A stretch of DNA of 64,000 bases from Hymenopus coronatus (GCA_030762935.1 CM060897.1:108776176-108840175); one strand, 5' to 3'. Positions 44,783-56,040 are shown, counted from the first letter of the stretch. The notes: generated by a model not told the origin, from the sequence alone. Numbers and translations: made by a program.

Positions 44783-45625
44783 TCTGATGTGTTATATTAA
44801 CATCACTTTCTCTACTAGTTCAGCAAATTACAATAGATTCATTTATATACAAGCTAAACATTAACAGAAATTGTCTTATTACTTACTTCCTTGTAAACAG
44901 AAGTGAAATAAGAGAGTACTATATGCTAAAGCGATGGTCAAATCCTTTAAGAGCTGTCATTGGTAAAAATATTGAAATTTGACTCTCTTTGCATGGTTAG
45001 GAGTAAAACAAAAGAGGTATGAAACAAAAGACGACTTCCTGTTTGAGAAAAGTTTAACCAGCATAAAATTGAAACCATAAACAAGGAATATTTTGGAAAT
45101 GGTTAATTCTACAAAAATTGTATATAACAGAATGTGTATTTTAATGAAATCTATATTTTTTGTATAGTAAGTTTTTGTCTATATCTTACGGTTTACCAGT
45201 TATGCAAAATTATCCAGAATAAAGAGGTCTTCAGAGGTTATATCCATAAAATTCAAAATATACATTTCATTTACATAAAACTTCCTTAAACATTAGGTAT
45301 TTTAATCAAAATCGTTTCTGAGAAAATACACTTGGGAAAACATTTTCGAAAATGTTCATGTAAAAGGTAGTTGGGTGGGGGATTTTCTCGAAATCTTCAT
45401 GTCGCATCCCTGGAAGCTATTTAACTTACATACGAAGTTTGGTATTTAACCGACTTTTCGTTTTTGATTTATACTGTCCAAAGACACACATACACACATA
45501 CACTCACACACACACACACAAACACAAACATTTACTTCGGGTGAAATCTCGACATACAGCTTCTGATCGGAATACAATACCTTCTCTCATTTACTTTTAT
45601 AGCACTATGTACATTGTACATACCC
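44783..45625 (+). mobile_element. HER element, near full length
   Basis: The copy starts TCTGATGTGTTATATTAACA with CTTTCTCTACTAG. It ends CTATGTACATTGTACATACC (type-2 palindrome) without the final GAGAAAGT. A CACACA-rich tract lies at 45483-45530. Confidence 0.83.
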
Positions 45626-45647
45626 TCTAAACTCCTCTTCATTCTGG

Positions 45648-45649
<2 letters not shown>

Positions 45650-45681
<32 letters not shown>

Positions 45682-45702
45682 GTAATAGTAATAGTAATAG
45701 TA

Positions 45703-45740
<38 letters not shown>
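45650..45740. repeat. (AAT)n / (AGTAAT)n microsatellite
   Basis: About 90 bp of AAT units with an inner block of AGTAAT variants, located within a HER fragment where other copies read TCTGGATGAATTTT. Confidence 0.97.
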
Positions 45741-45742
<2 letters not shown>

Positions 45743-45764
45743 CATAATCTTACTACAGAAAAAA

Positions 45765-46703
45765 TCTGATGTGTTACACTCCCATGATTTTCTCTAGCTA
45801 CTCTACAAACAAACTTCTTACAAAAGATAACTCTTCTTCCAACACCATGCTAATCGAGATAAACATTAGCAGAATTTTATTACTTAGTTCCTTATAAGTA
45901 GATTGGAACTATGGGAATGCACAAGGCCAAAGTGATAGTCAAACGTTTTAAAAGCTGTCCATATGCAATTGTCATTGCAAATCGCTTCTTTGCTTGACCA
46001 GGAGTAGAACAAAAGAATGATACACACACACTTCCTTCTGAGAAAAGTAGAAGTACCTCACAATTCAAACTAATAATAAGGAATACCTCGAAAACGGTAA
46101 GCTCCACGAAAAAAATGTATATGACATTTCTGTGTATTTTAACAAAATATACATTTTTTGTATAACAAGTTTTTGTCCATTCCTTACGGTTTACTAGTTA
46201 TGCCAAATTAAGCAAAATTCATTCAGAATAAACAGGTCTTTAGAAGCTATTCCCAGAAAATGCAATATATACATTTTATTTGTAACAGAAATGGCTTTAG
46301 TATGTGGTATTTTAATCAAAATAGTTATAGACATTTTTAAGAAAAACAAAAATTTCGAAAAATTTTCCATGTAAAGGGTAGTTAGGAGTGGGGGATTTGC
46401 TTGAAAATCTTCGTGTCGCATCCTTGGAAGATACCAAACTTAAATATCAAGTTTGGTATTTAACCACCTTTTCATTTTTGGAATATGCTGTACACAGACG
46501 CACACAGATAGACAGACAGACACACTCACACACACACACACACACACACGCGCGCGCGGACCTGTTTCTAAAAATGTTTTTTTTTTTTGATTCAGGGGGT
46601 CCTAAAACATGTATTTCCGGTGAAATCTCGACATCGAATTTTTAGGTGGAATACAATACTTCTCTATCCCTATGTACATTGTACATACGGGGCTAGAGAA
46701 AGT
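45765..46703 (+). mobile_element. HER element, type 2, full length, nested
   Basis: 939 bp, starting TCTGATGTGTTACACTCCCA with TTTTCTCTAGCTACTC and ending CTATGTACATTGTACATACG then GGGCTAGAGAAAGT. The palindrome core is intact (TTAAATATCAAGTTTGGTAT near 46440). An expanded CA/CG tract lies at 46521-46558. Confidence 0.9.
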
Positions 46704-47235
46704 AAAAATGTAGATCTCATTAAAACTCAGAATAGGTTTTTTTGAAGTTAACCTTTAAAGAGATTTTCCTGGTTTTTGGTTTCAATTTTAAAATGCGCTT
46801 TATTTTTCTCAAACGGGAGCCTGTTAGACATTTCATATCTTTTGTTTTAGTCCTAACCAAACCAAGAGGATAACGATAGCTTTTAAAATATTTTACTACA
46901 TTTTCTGCTTAGTGTTTCCCTTATTTCCGTTCTATTTGCAAGGGATTCAGTAATGGACTATTTCTACTAATATTTATCTCGTTTAGCATGAAGCTGATGG
47001 ACTTATAGAAGAATAAGCTTTTATACAAATACTTTGTTGTCGAGCAGGTAGAGAAGGTTATGTGAATGGAAAGCATCGGATTTTTATTGTCATACATTAC
47101 CTATGCCCAGACACAGGTATTTTTATTTTCGGCCTATTTTCACTAGAAAATCCCAGCTCGATCTGTAACGCCAATTAGCTCTTATAAGTGCATGTTTACA
47201 CTTCCTAGCTCATTTTCAGAAGCGAAGATGTGAAT

Positions 47236-47519
47236 AGACTGCCTCTGTAGTCGAGTTGGATTCTTACCTGGAGGTCCCGAGTTCGATTCCCGGCTGGGGC
47301 GGTGAACTTTTCTTTAACCAAAATTACTCCCTAACCCCCACAGAGTCGGGAAGTATGAATGTGAGAGTGAATATACATGTGTTTAGTAATATAACATCGA
47401 TTAATCTAACGTTCTATACCTACTGTAATACGAGTTGTTTGAAAAGTCAAAGCCCGATATGACCATTGAAATTTAAGGGGGGCTATACAAATTAAACAAT
47501 AAAAAAAAAAAAAAAAAAA
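47236..47519 (+). mobile_element. tRNA-derived SINE, family C, with 10-bp TSD
   Basis: The head is ACTGCCTCTGTAGTCGAG with B-box CGAGTTCGATTCCCGGC. The tail is GGGGCTATACAAATTAAACA with an A18 run. Duplications AGATGTGAAT lie at 47226-47235 and 47519-47528. The insertion point is 10 nt inside the intron from the DCX exon A donor, so in the transcript a U-run starts about 20 nt after the splice site. Confidence 0.92.
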
Positions 47520-47538
47520 GATGTGAATGACACTGTAC

Positions 47539-47733
47539 CTGCACTGTGTGGTCCTGGTGGTTGATGATTCTAATGACGCGACCGGAGCTGGGCTTGCTGT
47601 TTCCACCTCCCGGGGGCGGCGCATCTCCCGCCTCCACAATGGAAGACTTGCGACTGTGGGGTGGTTTACCCCAGCCTTGGCTAGGCATAGCTGGTCCGTA
47701 CCACACGCCATTCTTCTTGCCATAGCTGGCGGC
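47539..47733 (-). CDS. DCX-domain gene, exon A: linker and start of doublecortin domain
   Basis: The acceptor TTGTTTCTTACAG|GCC lies at 47733 and the donor GTGCAG|GTACAGTG at 47539. The 195 bp encode 65 codons, phase 0 on both sides. The first about 50 residues form a Gly/Pro/Ser linker ([35 protein letters not shown]). The last 15, [15 protein letters not shown], open a doublecortin domain whose next strand begins exon B (CRVLLNL). In the family this first strand reads 'k-I-R-I-x-N-G-D'. Exons with codon-clean frames contrast with the surrounding repeats. The donor GTACAG is weaker than consensus. Confidence 0.9.
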
Positions 47734-48002
47734 CTGTAAGAAACAAATCTTAGTCAGGGCATGGAGCTACGTAAGTGTTAACAGAAAAGATGTAAGCATT
47801 GGTAAGGCGTACTCCATGTCTTAAGTGGTTAGTGTTTATGGGCGCTCAACTACAAGGTCATCAGCGTCCATGTCTTAATCTACTGGTACATTGTATACAT
47901 AGTTTATACCGGTAGCGCTAGTTATTGTTCACATGTCAGATCCTACCTTGGGCTAGGCGGGCAAGAACATTTATTTCATCTAGACAAGGCTAATCTATTT
48001 TT
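47734..48002. other. Intronic sequence upstream of exon A
   Basis: Contains the pyrimidine-rich acceptor tract for exon A on the minus strand; otherwise unrecognised. Confidence 0.45.
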
Positions 48003-49616
48003 ACTTTCTCTACATGTACTATATACATAGTGTATAGAGAAGGTAGGTATTGTATTGCACCCAAAAATGCAACACCGATATTTCATCGGAAATATATATT
48101 TTGGGATAATCGAATCCAAAAGTATCTAATGTATTCCATTCACATGACTTTCTCTACATCTCTGCAACAAATTATTCTTAACTTATGCTTCTATTTACTT
48201 CGTGCTAATCGAGAAAAAATTAGCGGAAATAGTGTTATAACATGATTCCTTGTAAGTAGAAGCGAAATAAGGGAGTATCATAGGTTCAGGGGATAGTCAA
48301 AAGCTGGTTGCTATGTGACTGAAGTTCCTTTGTTTGTATGGACAGGAGTTGGCAAGTTCCTGTGTGAAAGGTATGTTTTTAAAGCTGACACCAATAACAA
48401 GGAATATCTCAAAAACGATCAACTCCACGAAAAAAATGTATATAACATAAATTGTGTGTTTTAACGAGCTCTACATTTTTTGTGGCAAGTTTTTGTCCAT
48501 CTCTTACAGTTTAGCAGTTATACAAAATTCCGTAAAATTCATCAAGAATAAAGTAGTCTTCCGAAGCATTCCCAGAAAATAAAAGATACACATTTTATTT
48601 GTCAAGTAAACATCTTTAAAATACGATATTTTAATCAAAATCTTTAGCTATTTTTGAGAAAACCAAATTTTTTTAAAAAAGTTCCATGTAAAGGGTAGTT
48701 GGGGTGGGGGATTTTCTTAAAAATCTTCATGTCGCCTACTTGGAAGATACCAACAGACACACACCGCTTTTTTGGATTCAAGGGGACCCAAAACATATAG
48801 TTCCGGTGAAATCTTGGTATCGATTTTTGGGTGGAATTCAGTACCTTCTCTATACACTACGTACATAATACGTGTAAAGAAAGTAAAAAATGCATTTTTA
48901 TAAAAAGATCCTTGTGTGTGGGCAGCATAGCTCAAAAATAAAAAGTCTGTTAAATACTAAACTTGATAATTAAGTCCAGTATCTCCCAAGTATGTGACAC
49001 GAAGGTTTTCAAGAAAATCCACAACCCCTATCTACCCGTTAGATGGAACAAATTTCGAAAGCTTTAATTTCTCAAAAATGGTTCAAACGATTTTGATTAA
49101 AATCTCTTATATTCAAGATATTTATATAACAAATAGAATGAATATCTTGAATTTTCTGGTAATAGCCTCTTTATTCTGGATGATTTTTTTTTTAAATTTT
49201 GTATAACTAACAAACCACAAGAGATAGACAAAATCTTACTACATAAAAAACGCAGAGCTTCTTAAAGCACACAGTGTATGTCATATACTTTTCCCCCTGG
49301 AGTTGGCCGTTTTAGAGACATTCCTTGTTATTGTTTCCAGCTTTAGAATACTTCAACTTTTCTGATACGAAAACTTGTAGCTCATAGCTACACAAAGAAG
49401 CTGATTTCAATCTAATAGCAACCACATTTTAAAGCACGTGACCATTGGTCTAGCCTAGTGCATTCCCTTATTTCCCTTCTGCTTTTAAGGAACTAAATAA
49501 TAAGACCGTTTCTGCTAGTATTTATCCTGATTAGCATGAAATGGATAGAAGAATAAGCTTACTAACAATAACTTTTTGCAGAGATTTAGAAAAAGTCATG
49601 TGAATGGAACACATCA
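48003..49616 (-). mobile_element. HER host element split by a nested HER
   Basis: The left part, 48003-48120, starts (reversed) ACTTTCTCTACATGTACT and runs to ATAATCGAATCCAAA. The right part resumes at 48891 with TGCATTTTTATAAAAAG and runs to GTGAATGGAACACATCATA. The two pieces join seamlessly in HER order once the insert is removed. Confidence 0.9.
48125..48884 (+). mobile_element. HER element, type 1, nested
   Basis: The copy starts TCTAATGTATTCCATTCACA with CTTTCTCTACATCTCTGC and ends TACGTGTAAAGAAAGT, bounded by A-runs of the host. It has an internal deletion just after AAGATACCAACAGACAC (48747), so the internal palindrome is lost. Confidence 0.9.
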
Positions 49617-49902
49617 TATTTTTTCCTTTATTGTTATAACCTTACGCCTTCATGTAAACCATCTTAATGTTTCCACCCACGTTCCCTTCTCCTCGAGTGA
49701 CTGAGGCTGTTCCCGACGTAATTTTGGCTTATATAGCGTATAGAATGAACGGACGATGCAACTTAAATGGAAATAAAAAATGCATTACTCGTATAAATTA
49801 AGCATGCAACAAAAGTATAAATAACATTTAGCTCACAATTACGGATATCCGGAAATGGAGCAATTCCTACCATATCTGATTCCGCGACGTCAGTTTCGCT
49901 CT
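49617..49902. other. Unassigned sequence
   Basis: No gene or repeat recognised. Confidence 0.4.
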
Positions 49903-50216
49903 ATGTATAATACACAGTATTTTAATCAAAATCGTTAGAGCCATTTTTGAGAAAAAACATTTGAAAAACGTTTTCCGTGTAAAAGGTAGTTTGGGGTGAA
50001 GGGATTTTCTTGAAAGTCTTCTTGTTGCATCCTTGTAAGATACCAAACTTAAATACCAAGTTTGGTATTTAACGGCCTTTTAGTTTACAAGCTATGCTGT
50101 AAAAAGAAATACGCAGACCTTTTTCTAATTTTTTTTTTGAAATCTCGGTATCGAAATTGTAGGTAGAATACAATACCTTATGTATACACTATGTACAAAG
50201 CACGTGTAGAAAAAGT
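49903..50216 (+). mobile_element. HER 3' half
   Basis: Runs from TATAATACACAGTATTTTAA to CACGTGTAGAAAAAGT. The internal palindrome is perfect at 50049-50072 (TTAAATACCAA, GT, TTGGTATTTAA). The 5' half is absent. Confidence 0.85.
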
Positions 50217-50519
50217 AAAAATCTCGAATAAGTGAGTGTTTTGAGAATTATATTTGGAAAGGGAGTGTTGATGGTCGTTATTTAAGAGGCTAAACTACTA
50301 GACCATTTTTGTCCTTATGAAACAAATCAAAGGTCAATATAAACATTACTATAATAGCAAAATTATTAAATTCAATGTATGTAAAACTAATCATGGAAAA
50401 ATACAGAAATAGGTGAGTTTTGGAAACTGTTTCGAAAAGTAATATGAAAAAGGGACAACTAGAAGTAAATTCTCATTTCAAAAGTTACTTTTGATAAAAC
50501 TTTAAAACCTTATCTAAAG

Positions 50520-50925
50520 TGATTATTATTCGCCACGACCGCTGCAAGACTGACCGGCAGTTGCAGAGATTCCCGAATATGTACTGGATGAACACACTCT
50601 AGCAGCACCTGAGGGACAGACAAATCTTCTCTACATAGCGGACAGGTAGGAGCAGGCTCCCTCTTAAGAAGGAAACTATGTGTGGCCAATACGAATCCAC
50701 CAATATCACTTTCTCCCGTTGAGATTGGCGAGAGGAAATTACTCAGTTTATTGGAAGGTACTTTACTATCTAAGTTTTTCCGCGGAGAGCTGGCCTCTCT
50801 TCATGCCAGCACGAAAGTACCGCTCTCCGAAGCTAAAGTCTTCCAATGTTACACAAGAAATTTCTGTGGCTGACGTCTTTACTGACAAATCCACCAGTTT
50901 GTTCCCCAGTTTGGGAAGATTTTTT
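50520..50925 (-). pseudogene. LINE ORF2 C-terminal relic
   Basis: On the minus strand, in broken frames, it reads GKLPKLGNKLVDLSVKTSA, then GGFVLATHSFLLKREPAPTC followed by PLCREDLSVPQVLLECVHPV. The order (RNase H end, a 'THxFLLKRE' segment, then C-x2-C...H/C knuckle) is that of Jockey/I-type LINE C-termini. There is no A-tail at 50520, and stops interrupt the frame. Confidence 0.7.
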
Positions 50926-50929
50926 TTTT

Positions 50930-51170
50930 TATTTATGGACGCTCTTTAACTGCTGTGATTCTCAGCTTTTCATTCTATACTGGACGTGAAAGATCGCTTA
51001 ATTTTGCTCAGAGGCCTATCTATCAGACTTGCAGTTCTTTTACGTGCCGTAAATCTACGACACGGGATCAACGGTTTTACTTACCTTCCGAAGGATGCCA
51101 TGCTAAGTATTTTTACGCCCAAAAAAATCTATCGTCCTCCGCTGGGTTTGAACCCGCGACCTTAGGCGTA
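50930..51170 (-). mobile_element. SINE family A, reverse
   Basis: The minus-strand B-box GGTCGCGGGTTCAAACCC lies near 51150. The body is complete and the tail ends in AGCGTCCATAAATAAA. Its tail abuts the LINE relic. Confidence 0.88.
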
Positions 51171-51348
51171 TGTTTGGGAAGGGGGGAGGGAAGTTGAAAC
51201 TAATAATTCATATATTATACTCTATGAAGATTACCTAAGGTATATTGTATAGTAAATTTTTTGATAAAGTTTTAGGTGAAATTAAACACATGACTAGAAA
51301 TATATTGAAAGTATAATTTGATAAAAGTTAAATCGAAATATTTATTGC
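51171..51348. other. Unassigned sequence
   Basis: A G-rich start (GGGAAGGGGGGAGGGAAG) is followed by AT-rich sequence. Confidence 0.4.
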
Positions 51349-51883
51349 TTTCTCTGGTACGTATAATATGTAGTGGAAGTATAGTACTTCACCCAAAATT
51401 CATGTCAATATTTCACCGTATATAGGTTTTGAGGTCCCCTAAATAAAAAGCATTTTCAGAAAAAAAAAGCAAATCCGCGCGCGCGCGCGTGTCTCTGTGT
51501 ATGTGTGTCTTAACAGCATAGCTCAAAAGCGAAAAGTCCGTTAATACAGGACTATCCTTTACATAAAAAGATGTCCGAAAATATTTCTACAAATGTCTCC
51601 GATAATTTTGACTAAAATAACGTAGGTTTAAAATATATTCATGACAAATGAAATACACAAATTATATTTTCTGGGAATAGCATCTGTAGTCCTATTAATT
51701 CTGGATGACTTTTATTTAACTGGTAAACTGTAAGCTAGACAAAACAATGTAGGTCCCGTCAAAGCACAGTTTGCCACATACAAAATTGTTGAGTTAACCA
51801 CTTCCGAGTTGTATCTTCTTAGTGTTTTAATTTTGGATTATTTATAGTTGTCTCAATAGGAAGTCACAATTTGTTTGTTTCAT

Positions 51884-52048
51884 CTTTTTTTATAGTGTTT
51901 AACGCCCACGTTTACTACATATGACACTGTAGGTGATGTCAGTGATGATACATGGAATGAATGTGGAGCACAGTGGAATGCAATGGTGGGGAAACTGGAT
52001 GACCCGGAGAAAATGCGGGTGGTCTAACTACTCGGCCATGGCGCAGCC
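51884..52048 (-). mobile_element. SINE family D, internally shortened
   Basis: On the minus strand, GGCTGCGCCATGGCCGAGTA (head) leads directly into TTTTCTCCGGGTCATCC. Compared with 20934-21165, the stretch holding the B-box is missing. The tail is AACGTGGGCGTTAAACACTA plus an A-run. Confidence 0.8.
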
Positions 52049-52196
52049 TTTTTTCTTTCTAGTCTTGCACATAGAAAAGATTACAAGACAATCGCTTAGC
52101 GACTAGCTCCAAAAGGATTTGGCCATCTCTTTAGCCTAGCGTATTCCCTCACTCTCTTTAAAACCGTAAGAAACTATGTAATGAAACCATTTCTGC

Positions 52197-52200
<4 letters not shown>

Positions 52201-52249
<49 letters not shown>
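52201..52249. repeat. (GA)n microsatellite
   Basis: A perfect 49-bp GA tract inside a HER fragment, at a place where other copies have the GTTTATCTCGATTAGCATG block. Confidence 0.98.
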
Positions 52250-52252
<3 letters not shown>

Positions 52253-52315
52253 TAAGCGTCGGTAAGAATAATTTGTTGCAAGATAATAGAAAAAGTATTA
52301 CGAATGGAACATCAG

Positions 52316-52720
52316 AAAAACCTTTTAAACCTTTAAAGAAAGCAGAAGAGCTTTCTTGTGCAGTTGTGAATAATTAACCTTTATTCGATACAAATGCTAT
52401 TATCTATGAATATTTGCAATAATTGCAATAGAAGTCAGCTCCTAAGAAAACGAAGGTATTTCGTTTGATTGAAACAGACGCTTCTAGGTTACTTCCAGAA
52501 ATACTCTTGGAATATATCCTTAATGCGAACCTATACCACCTGAAATCAATAGTCATAGCCTTGAATATATGCAGAATACTTAATAACCGAAGTACATGGT
52601 GCCCCAAATGAAATGTTTCAAGGCAATCCATGGGCATTCACTGGTTCCGGAACCAGAAGTGATATTTGACCTTCTCGCATACGACAGGTGAGTCGTTACG
52701 GAAGTCACATATATGCCAGA
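52316..52720. other. Unassigned sequence with a perfect 16-bp palindrome
   Basis: CTGGTTCCGGAACCAG at 52641-52656 is perfectly self-complementary. A 77-codon minus-strand frame (52637-52404) has no recognisable domain. Confidence 0.45.
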
Positions 52721-53547
52721 TACGAGGTGTAATAAAAAATAACGAATTTTTGTTTATCTTAAACAATATTTATGCATCTACTCAACCTTCTGCCCTTTAA
52801 ATATAATACACTTGTGACAGAACTTTTTCCAATCTTGGAAGCAACTCTGGAACTCACTTTTCCTTATGTTGTTCAGTTACTTAAGCGATTCTGTTTTTAG
52901 CTCACCATTAGTGGTTAACGGCTTTATTTCATACTCTTTTCAGCCTTGGGAATAGAAAGAAGTTACAGGGGGCCATGTCCCGTGAATAAGGTGGCTGAGG
53001 CAACATAACGTTTCTGGTTTTTGCAAAAAAATCACAAATAAACTTTGAGGTGTGAGCAGGAGCACTATCCATGAGTGATTTTGTGAAAATTCTGGTCTTT
53101 TATTCGGATTACTTCATAATAATGGCTTGGTGGTATTCCCTATACACCGTATAACCATATGGCAGAACCATTTTTTTTTGCATCTTCCATAATGTCGTCA
53201 GTAATTGATGTGTTAGGACGTATAGGGGATCGTCGTCTTCAAAGTGTTCTCGACCCTTTTTGAAACGTCGAAACCACTCGAAACTCCTTGTCTTGCTCAA
53301 TTTGCCAAAAGCCACAGCCAAACATTTCAAACACTTTACTCCATTTTCAAGCAAAATTTTATGAAAATTCGCTGAGCCTTCGAAAACTGCCTGTTAACTG
53401 TAAATTTTAAACAAAGTATTTAAAACAGCTGAAAATACAAACATACATCAGAAACATGCGTACTTACAAGAAATAAAAAAGTTTTGAATGAGTTGTATAA
53501 AGCCCGTGAAATTAAAACATTCCGGTAATATTTGATCACACCTCGTA
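52721..53547 (-). mobile_element. mariner element, internally deleted, both TIRs present
   Basis: The ends are CGAGGTGTAATAAAAAATAA (left) and, reversed, CGAGGTGTGATCAAATATTA (right), each bordered by TA. The element is 827 bp instead of about 1.3 kb. Transposase pieces remain at 53354-53109 (ECF-like helix-turn-helix, KTRSFEWFRRFKKGREHFED) and 53072-52929 (DSAPAHTSKFICDFFAKTR, then PYSRDMAPCNFFLFPRLK). The second and third catalytic Asp are recognisable, while the region carrying the first is deleted. The TIR and protein style fit the irritans-like mariners. Confidence 0.92.
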
Positions 53548-53810
53548 TATAGGACCATTCACAATGGAAAAACAGTTGTAAACTTTGTAACTTAAGGGAA
53601 CACCAAAGGTTGTGTAGTCATTTTATCAAATACTAGAGTTAGAGTTTTGATTTTTGCACAGGCATTACTAGTGACAAAAGAAGTATCCGTACCAAGTTTC
53701 AATAAGTATATAATAATATTCTGGACTTATTAATTAGTTTATATCAATTTCATTAGCAAAATTAAATATGTATCTTCTACGACATTTATCGTACCCAAAG
53801 TGTAACTTTT
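53548..53810. other. Unassigned sequence
   Basis: No gene or repeat recognised. Confidence 0.4.
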
Positions 53811-54610
53811 ACTTTCTCCATATAGTACATGGTAAATAGGTAGAGAAGGGATTGTGTTCCACCCAAAAAACCGATACCGAGATTTCACCGAAAATGCATG
53901 TTTTAGGTTCCCCTGCATCCAACAATTTTTTTAGAAAAAGTTCCAAGTGAGTGTGTCCCTGTGCCTGTGAATACGATAATTCGAAAACGAAAAGTCGCTA
54001 AAATATCATACTTGATATTTAAGTTTAGTTTCTTCCAAGGGTTAGACACAAAGTTTTTGAGAAATAACCCCCTGTCACCTAAAACTAACCTTTACATGGT
54101 AAAATAGCAAACATTTTGATTTTCTCAAAAGTGGCTAAGGATTTTGGTTAAAATATCATAATTTCAATTTTTGGGAAATAGCTTATGAAGGTCTCTTTGT
54201 CCTGGTTGAATTTTCCTGAATTTTGTATAACTGGTAAACCGTAAGAGATAGTAAAAAATTACGAGGACCCCGTTAAAACACAGAATTTTGTGAGTTGACC
54301 CTTTTTAAGATATTCCTTGTTATTGGTTTCAGTTTTAAAATACGCAAAATTTCCTCATACGGGAATTTGTAAACTCCTGGCCATGGAAAGAATTGAATCT
54401 TAACCACATGGCAACCAGGTTTTAAAATATTGGACTATCGTATTTGTCTAATGTAGTCATTATTTCCTTTCTAATTACAAGGAATCAATTGATAAAGACA
54501 ATTTATGCTAACGTTTATCTCGATTGGCATGAAGTGGATAGAAGAATAGGGTTTCTAACAATAATTTGTCACAAGGATGAAGAGAAAGTCATGTGAATGG
54601 AACACATCCT
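53811..54610 (-). mobile_element. HER element, near full length
   Basis: Starts (reversed) ACTTTCTCCATATAGTACAT, with a contracted palindrome, and ends GAAGAGAAAGTCATGTG then GGAACACATCC. Confidence 0.85.
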
Positions 54611-55205
54611 ATTTAAACATACATTCCTTATTATCTATATAACAGAATGTTTGACTGGAACTTATCCATATTTGACAGGTATTTTTTATTAAATTACAGA
54701 ATTTAAAAAAAAAATCTGAAAAAATAAGAGCATGATTTGTTTTAAACTTAAACTATTAAAACTATCAAAATCCAACACATAATTTTATTACACACATTCT
54801 GAAGCTCGTCGAGAAAAAGTTTCCAACCTGTAATCAGCATTTTTGTGGGAGATAACAGATTTTGAATTTGAAAAAAAAAAAAAAAAAACGAATGTAAACT
54901 TGAGAAAGGAGTAGAGTTATTTAATCAGCACATCACTTTAAAATAGCGTCCCAAACATATATTACATCCGTCCTAGGCGAATCAATTTTTTGCACAACAA
55001 TAAAAAAAATCGATATTTTTCAACAAAATCGCTAAAAGCACTTTTGTATCCGCTTAACGGTCAATTCCCAAACAAAATTAACCGTAAAAATAAAGTAAAT
55101 ATATAAACTAGATGGTATGTATGGGACTTTAACAATAAATCATGTAAACATAAAATTAAATATTGAATTAGCCCTAAACTAGAAGATAGGGAAGTCCAAA
55201 ATTTT
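54611..55205. other. Unassigned AT-rich sequence
   Basis: An A18 run lies near 54872. No recognisable gene or element. Confidence 0.4.
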
Positions 55206-56040
55206 ACTTTTTCTACACGTACTATGTGCATAGTGTATAGAGAAGGTATTGTAATGTACCTAAACATTTGATACCGAGATTTCACCGGAAATAGAGTTTT
55301 AGGGTCCCCTGCATCCACAAAAAACATTTTTGGAAAAAGGTCCGTGTGTGCGTGTCAGTTGTTTGTGAACACATGACTCAAAAATGAAAAGTCTATAAAA
55401 TACCAAACTTGGTATTTAAGTTTATATCTTCTAGGGATGCGACACGAAGCTTTTGAAAAATGTACCTCCACCCCAAACTATCTTTTATATGTGGAAAAAG
55501 AAAAACGAAAATTTTGATTTTCTCAAAAATGGCTTTAATGGTTTTGATTAAAATACCGTATATTAAATATATTTACATGGCAAATAAAATGTACAGCTTA
55601 AATTTTCTGGGAATAGCCTCTAAAGACCTGTATATTCTGGATGAATTTTACTTTTGTTCTTTTTTCTTTTTTGCTGTTAAACCGTAAGGGGTAGACAAAA
55701 ACTTACTACATAAATAATGTAGATCTCGTTAAAAAATATGATTTATGTCATATACATTTTTTTCGTGGAATTGGCCATTCTGTGATATTTCAAGTTTCTT
55801 GTTTCAGATTTAAAATACTTAAACGTTTCTCCTGGCTATGCATAGAAACAGATTTCAACTACACGGCAACCAGATTTTAAAGGAATTTGACTAATCAGTT
55901 TTGCCTGTGTATTCCCTTATTTAGCTTCTACTTAAAAGGAAGCAATTAATTAAGACAATTTCTGCTAATGTTAACCTCTAATATCAGATGGTATGTGTCA
56001 CAGTTATGCAGAAAAAGTCATATGAATGGAACACGTCAGA
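55206..56040 (-). mobile_element. HER element, full length, type 1
   Basis: 835 bp, starting (reversed) ACTTTTTCTACACGTACTAT and ending GTCATATGAATGGAACACGT then CAGA. The terminal palindrome (ACTATGTGCATAGTG) and internal palindrome (AAATACCAAACTTGGTATTT near 55398) are preserved. Confidence 0.9.

Larger units (their letters stand above)
45626..47079 (-). mobile_element. HER host fragment split by a nested HER
   Basis: The left part, 45626-45757, contains TTCATTCTGGTAT, a long AAT microsatellite and ATAATCTTACTACAG. The right part, 46709-47079, resumes TGTAGATCTCATTAAAAC and ends GTTATGTGAATGG. The junction lies in the A-run between TTACTACAC and TGTAGATCTC of the HER consensus. Confidence 0.82.
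51349..52315 (-). mobile_element. HER element interrupted by a SINE and a GA expansion
   Basis: Starts (reversed) TTTCTCTGGTACGTATAA and ends AGAAAAAGTATTACGAATGG. Carries a CG-alternating tract (CCGCGCGCGCGCGCG) at about 51475, a reversed family D SINE at 51884-52048 and (GA)n at 52201-52249. Confidence 0.8.

Noticed and set aside
51470..51495. (CG)n Z-DNA-forming regulatory site
   Set aside because: Short CG alternation is a local variant of the HER CA tract (also CACACGCGCG at 46550) and shows no independent conservation.
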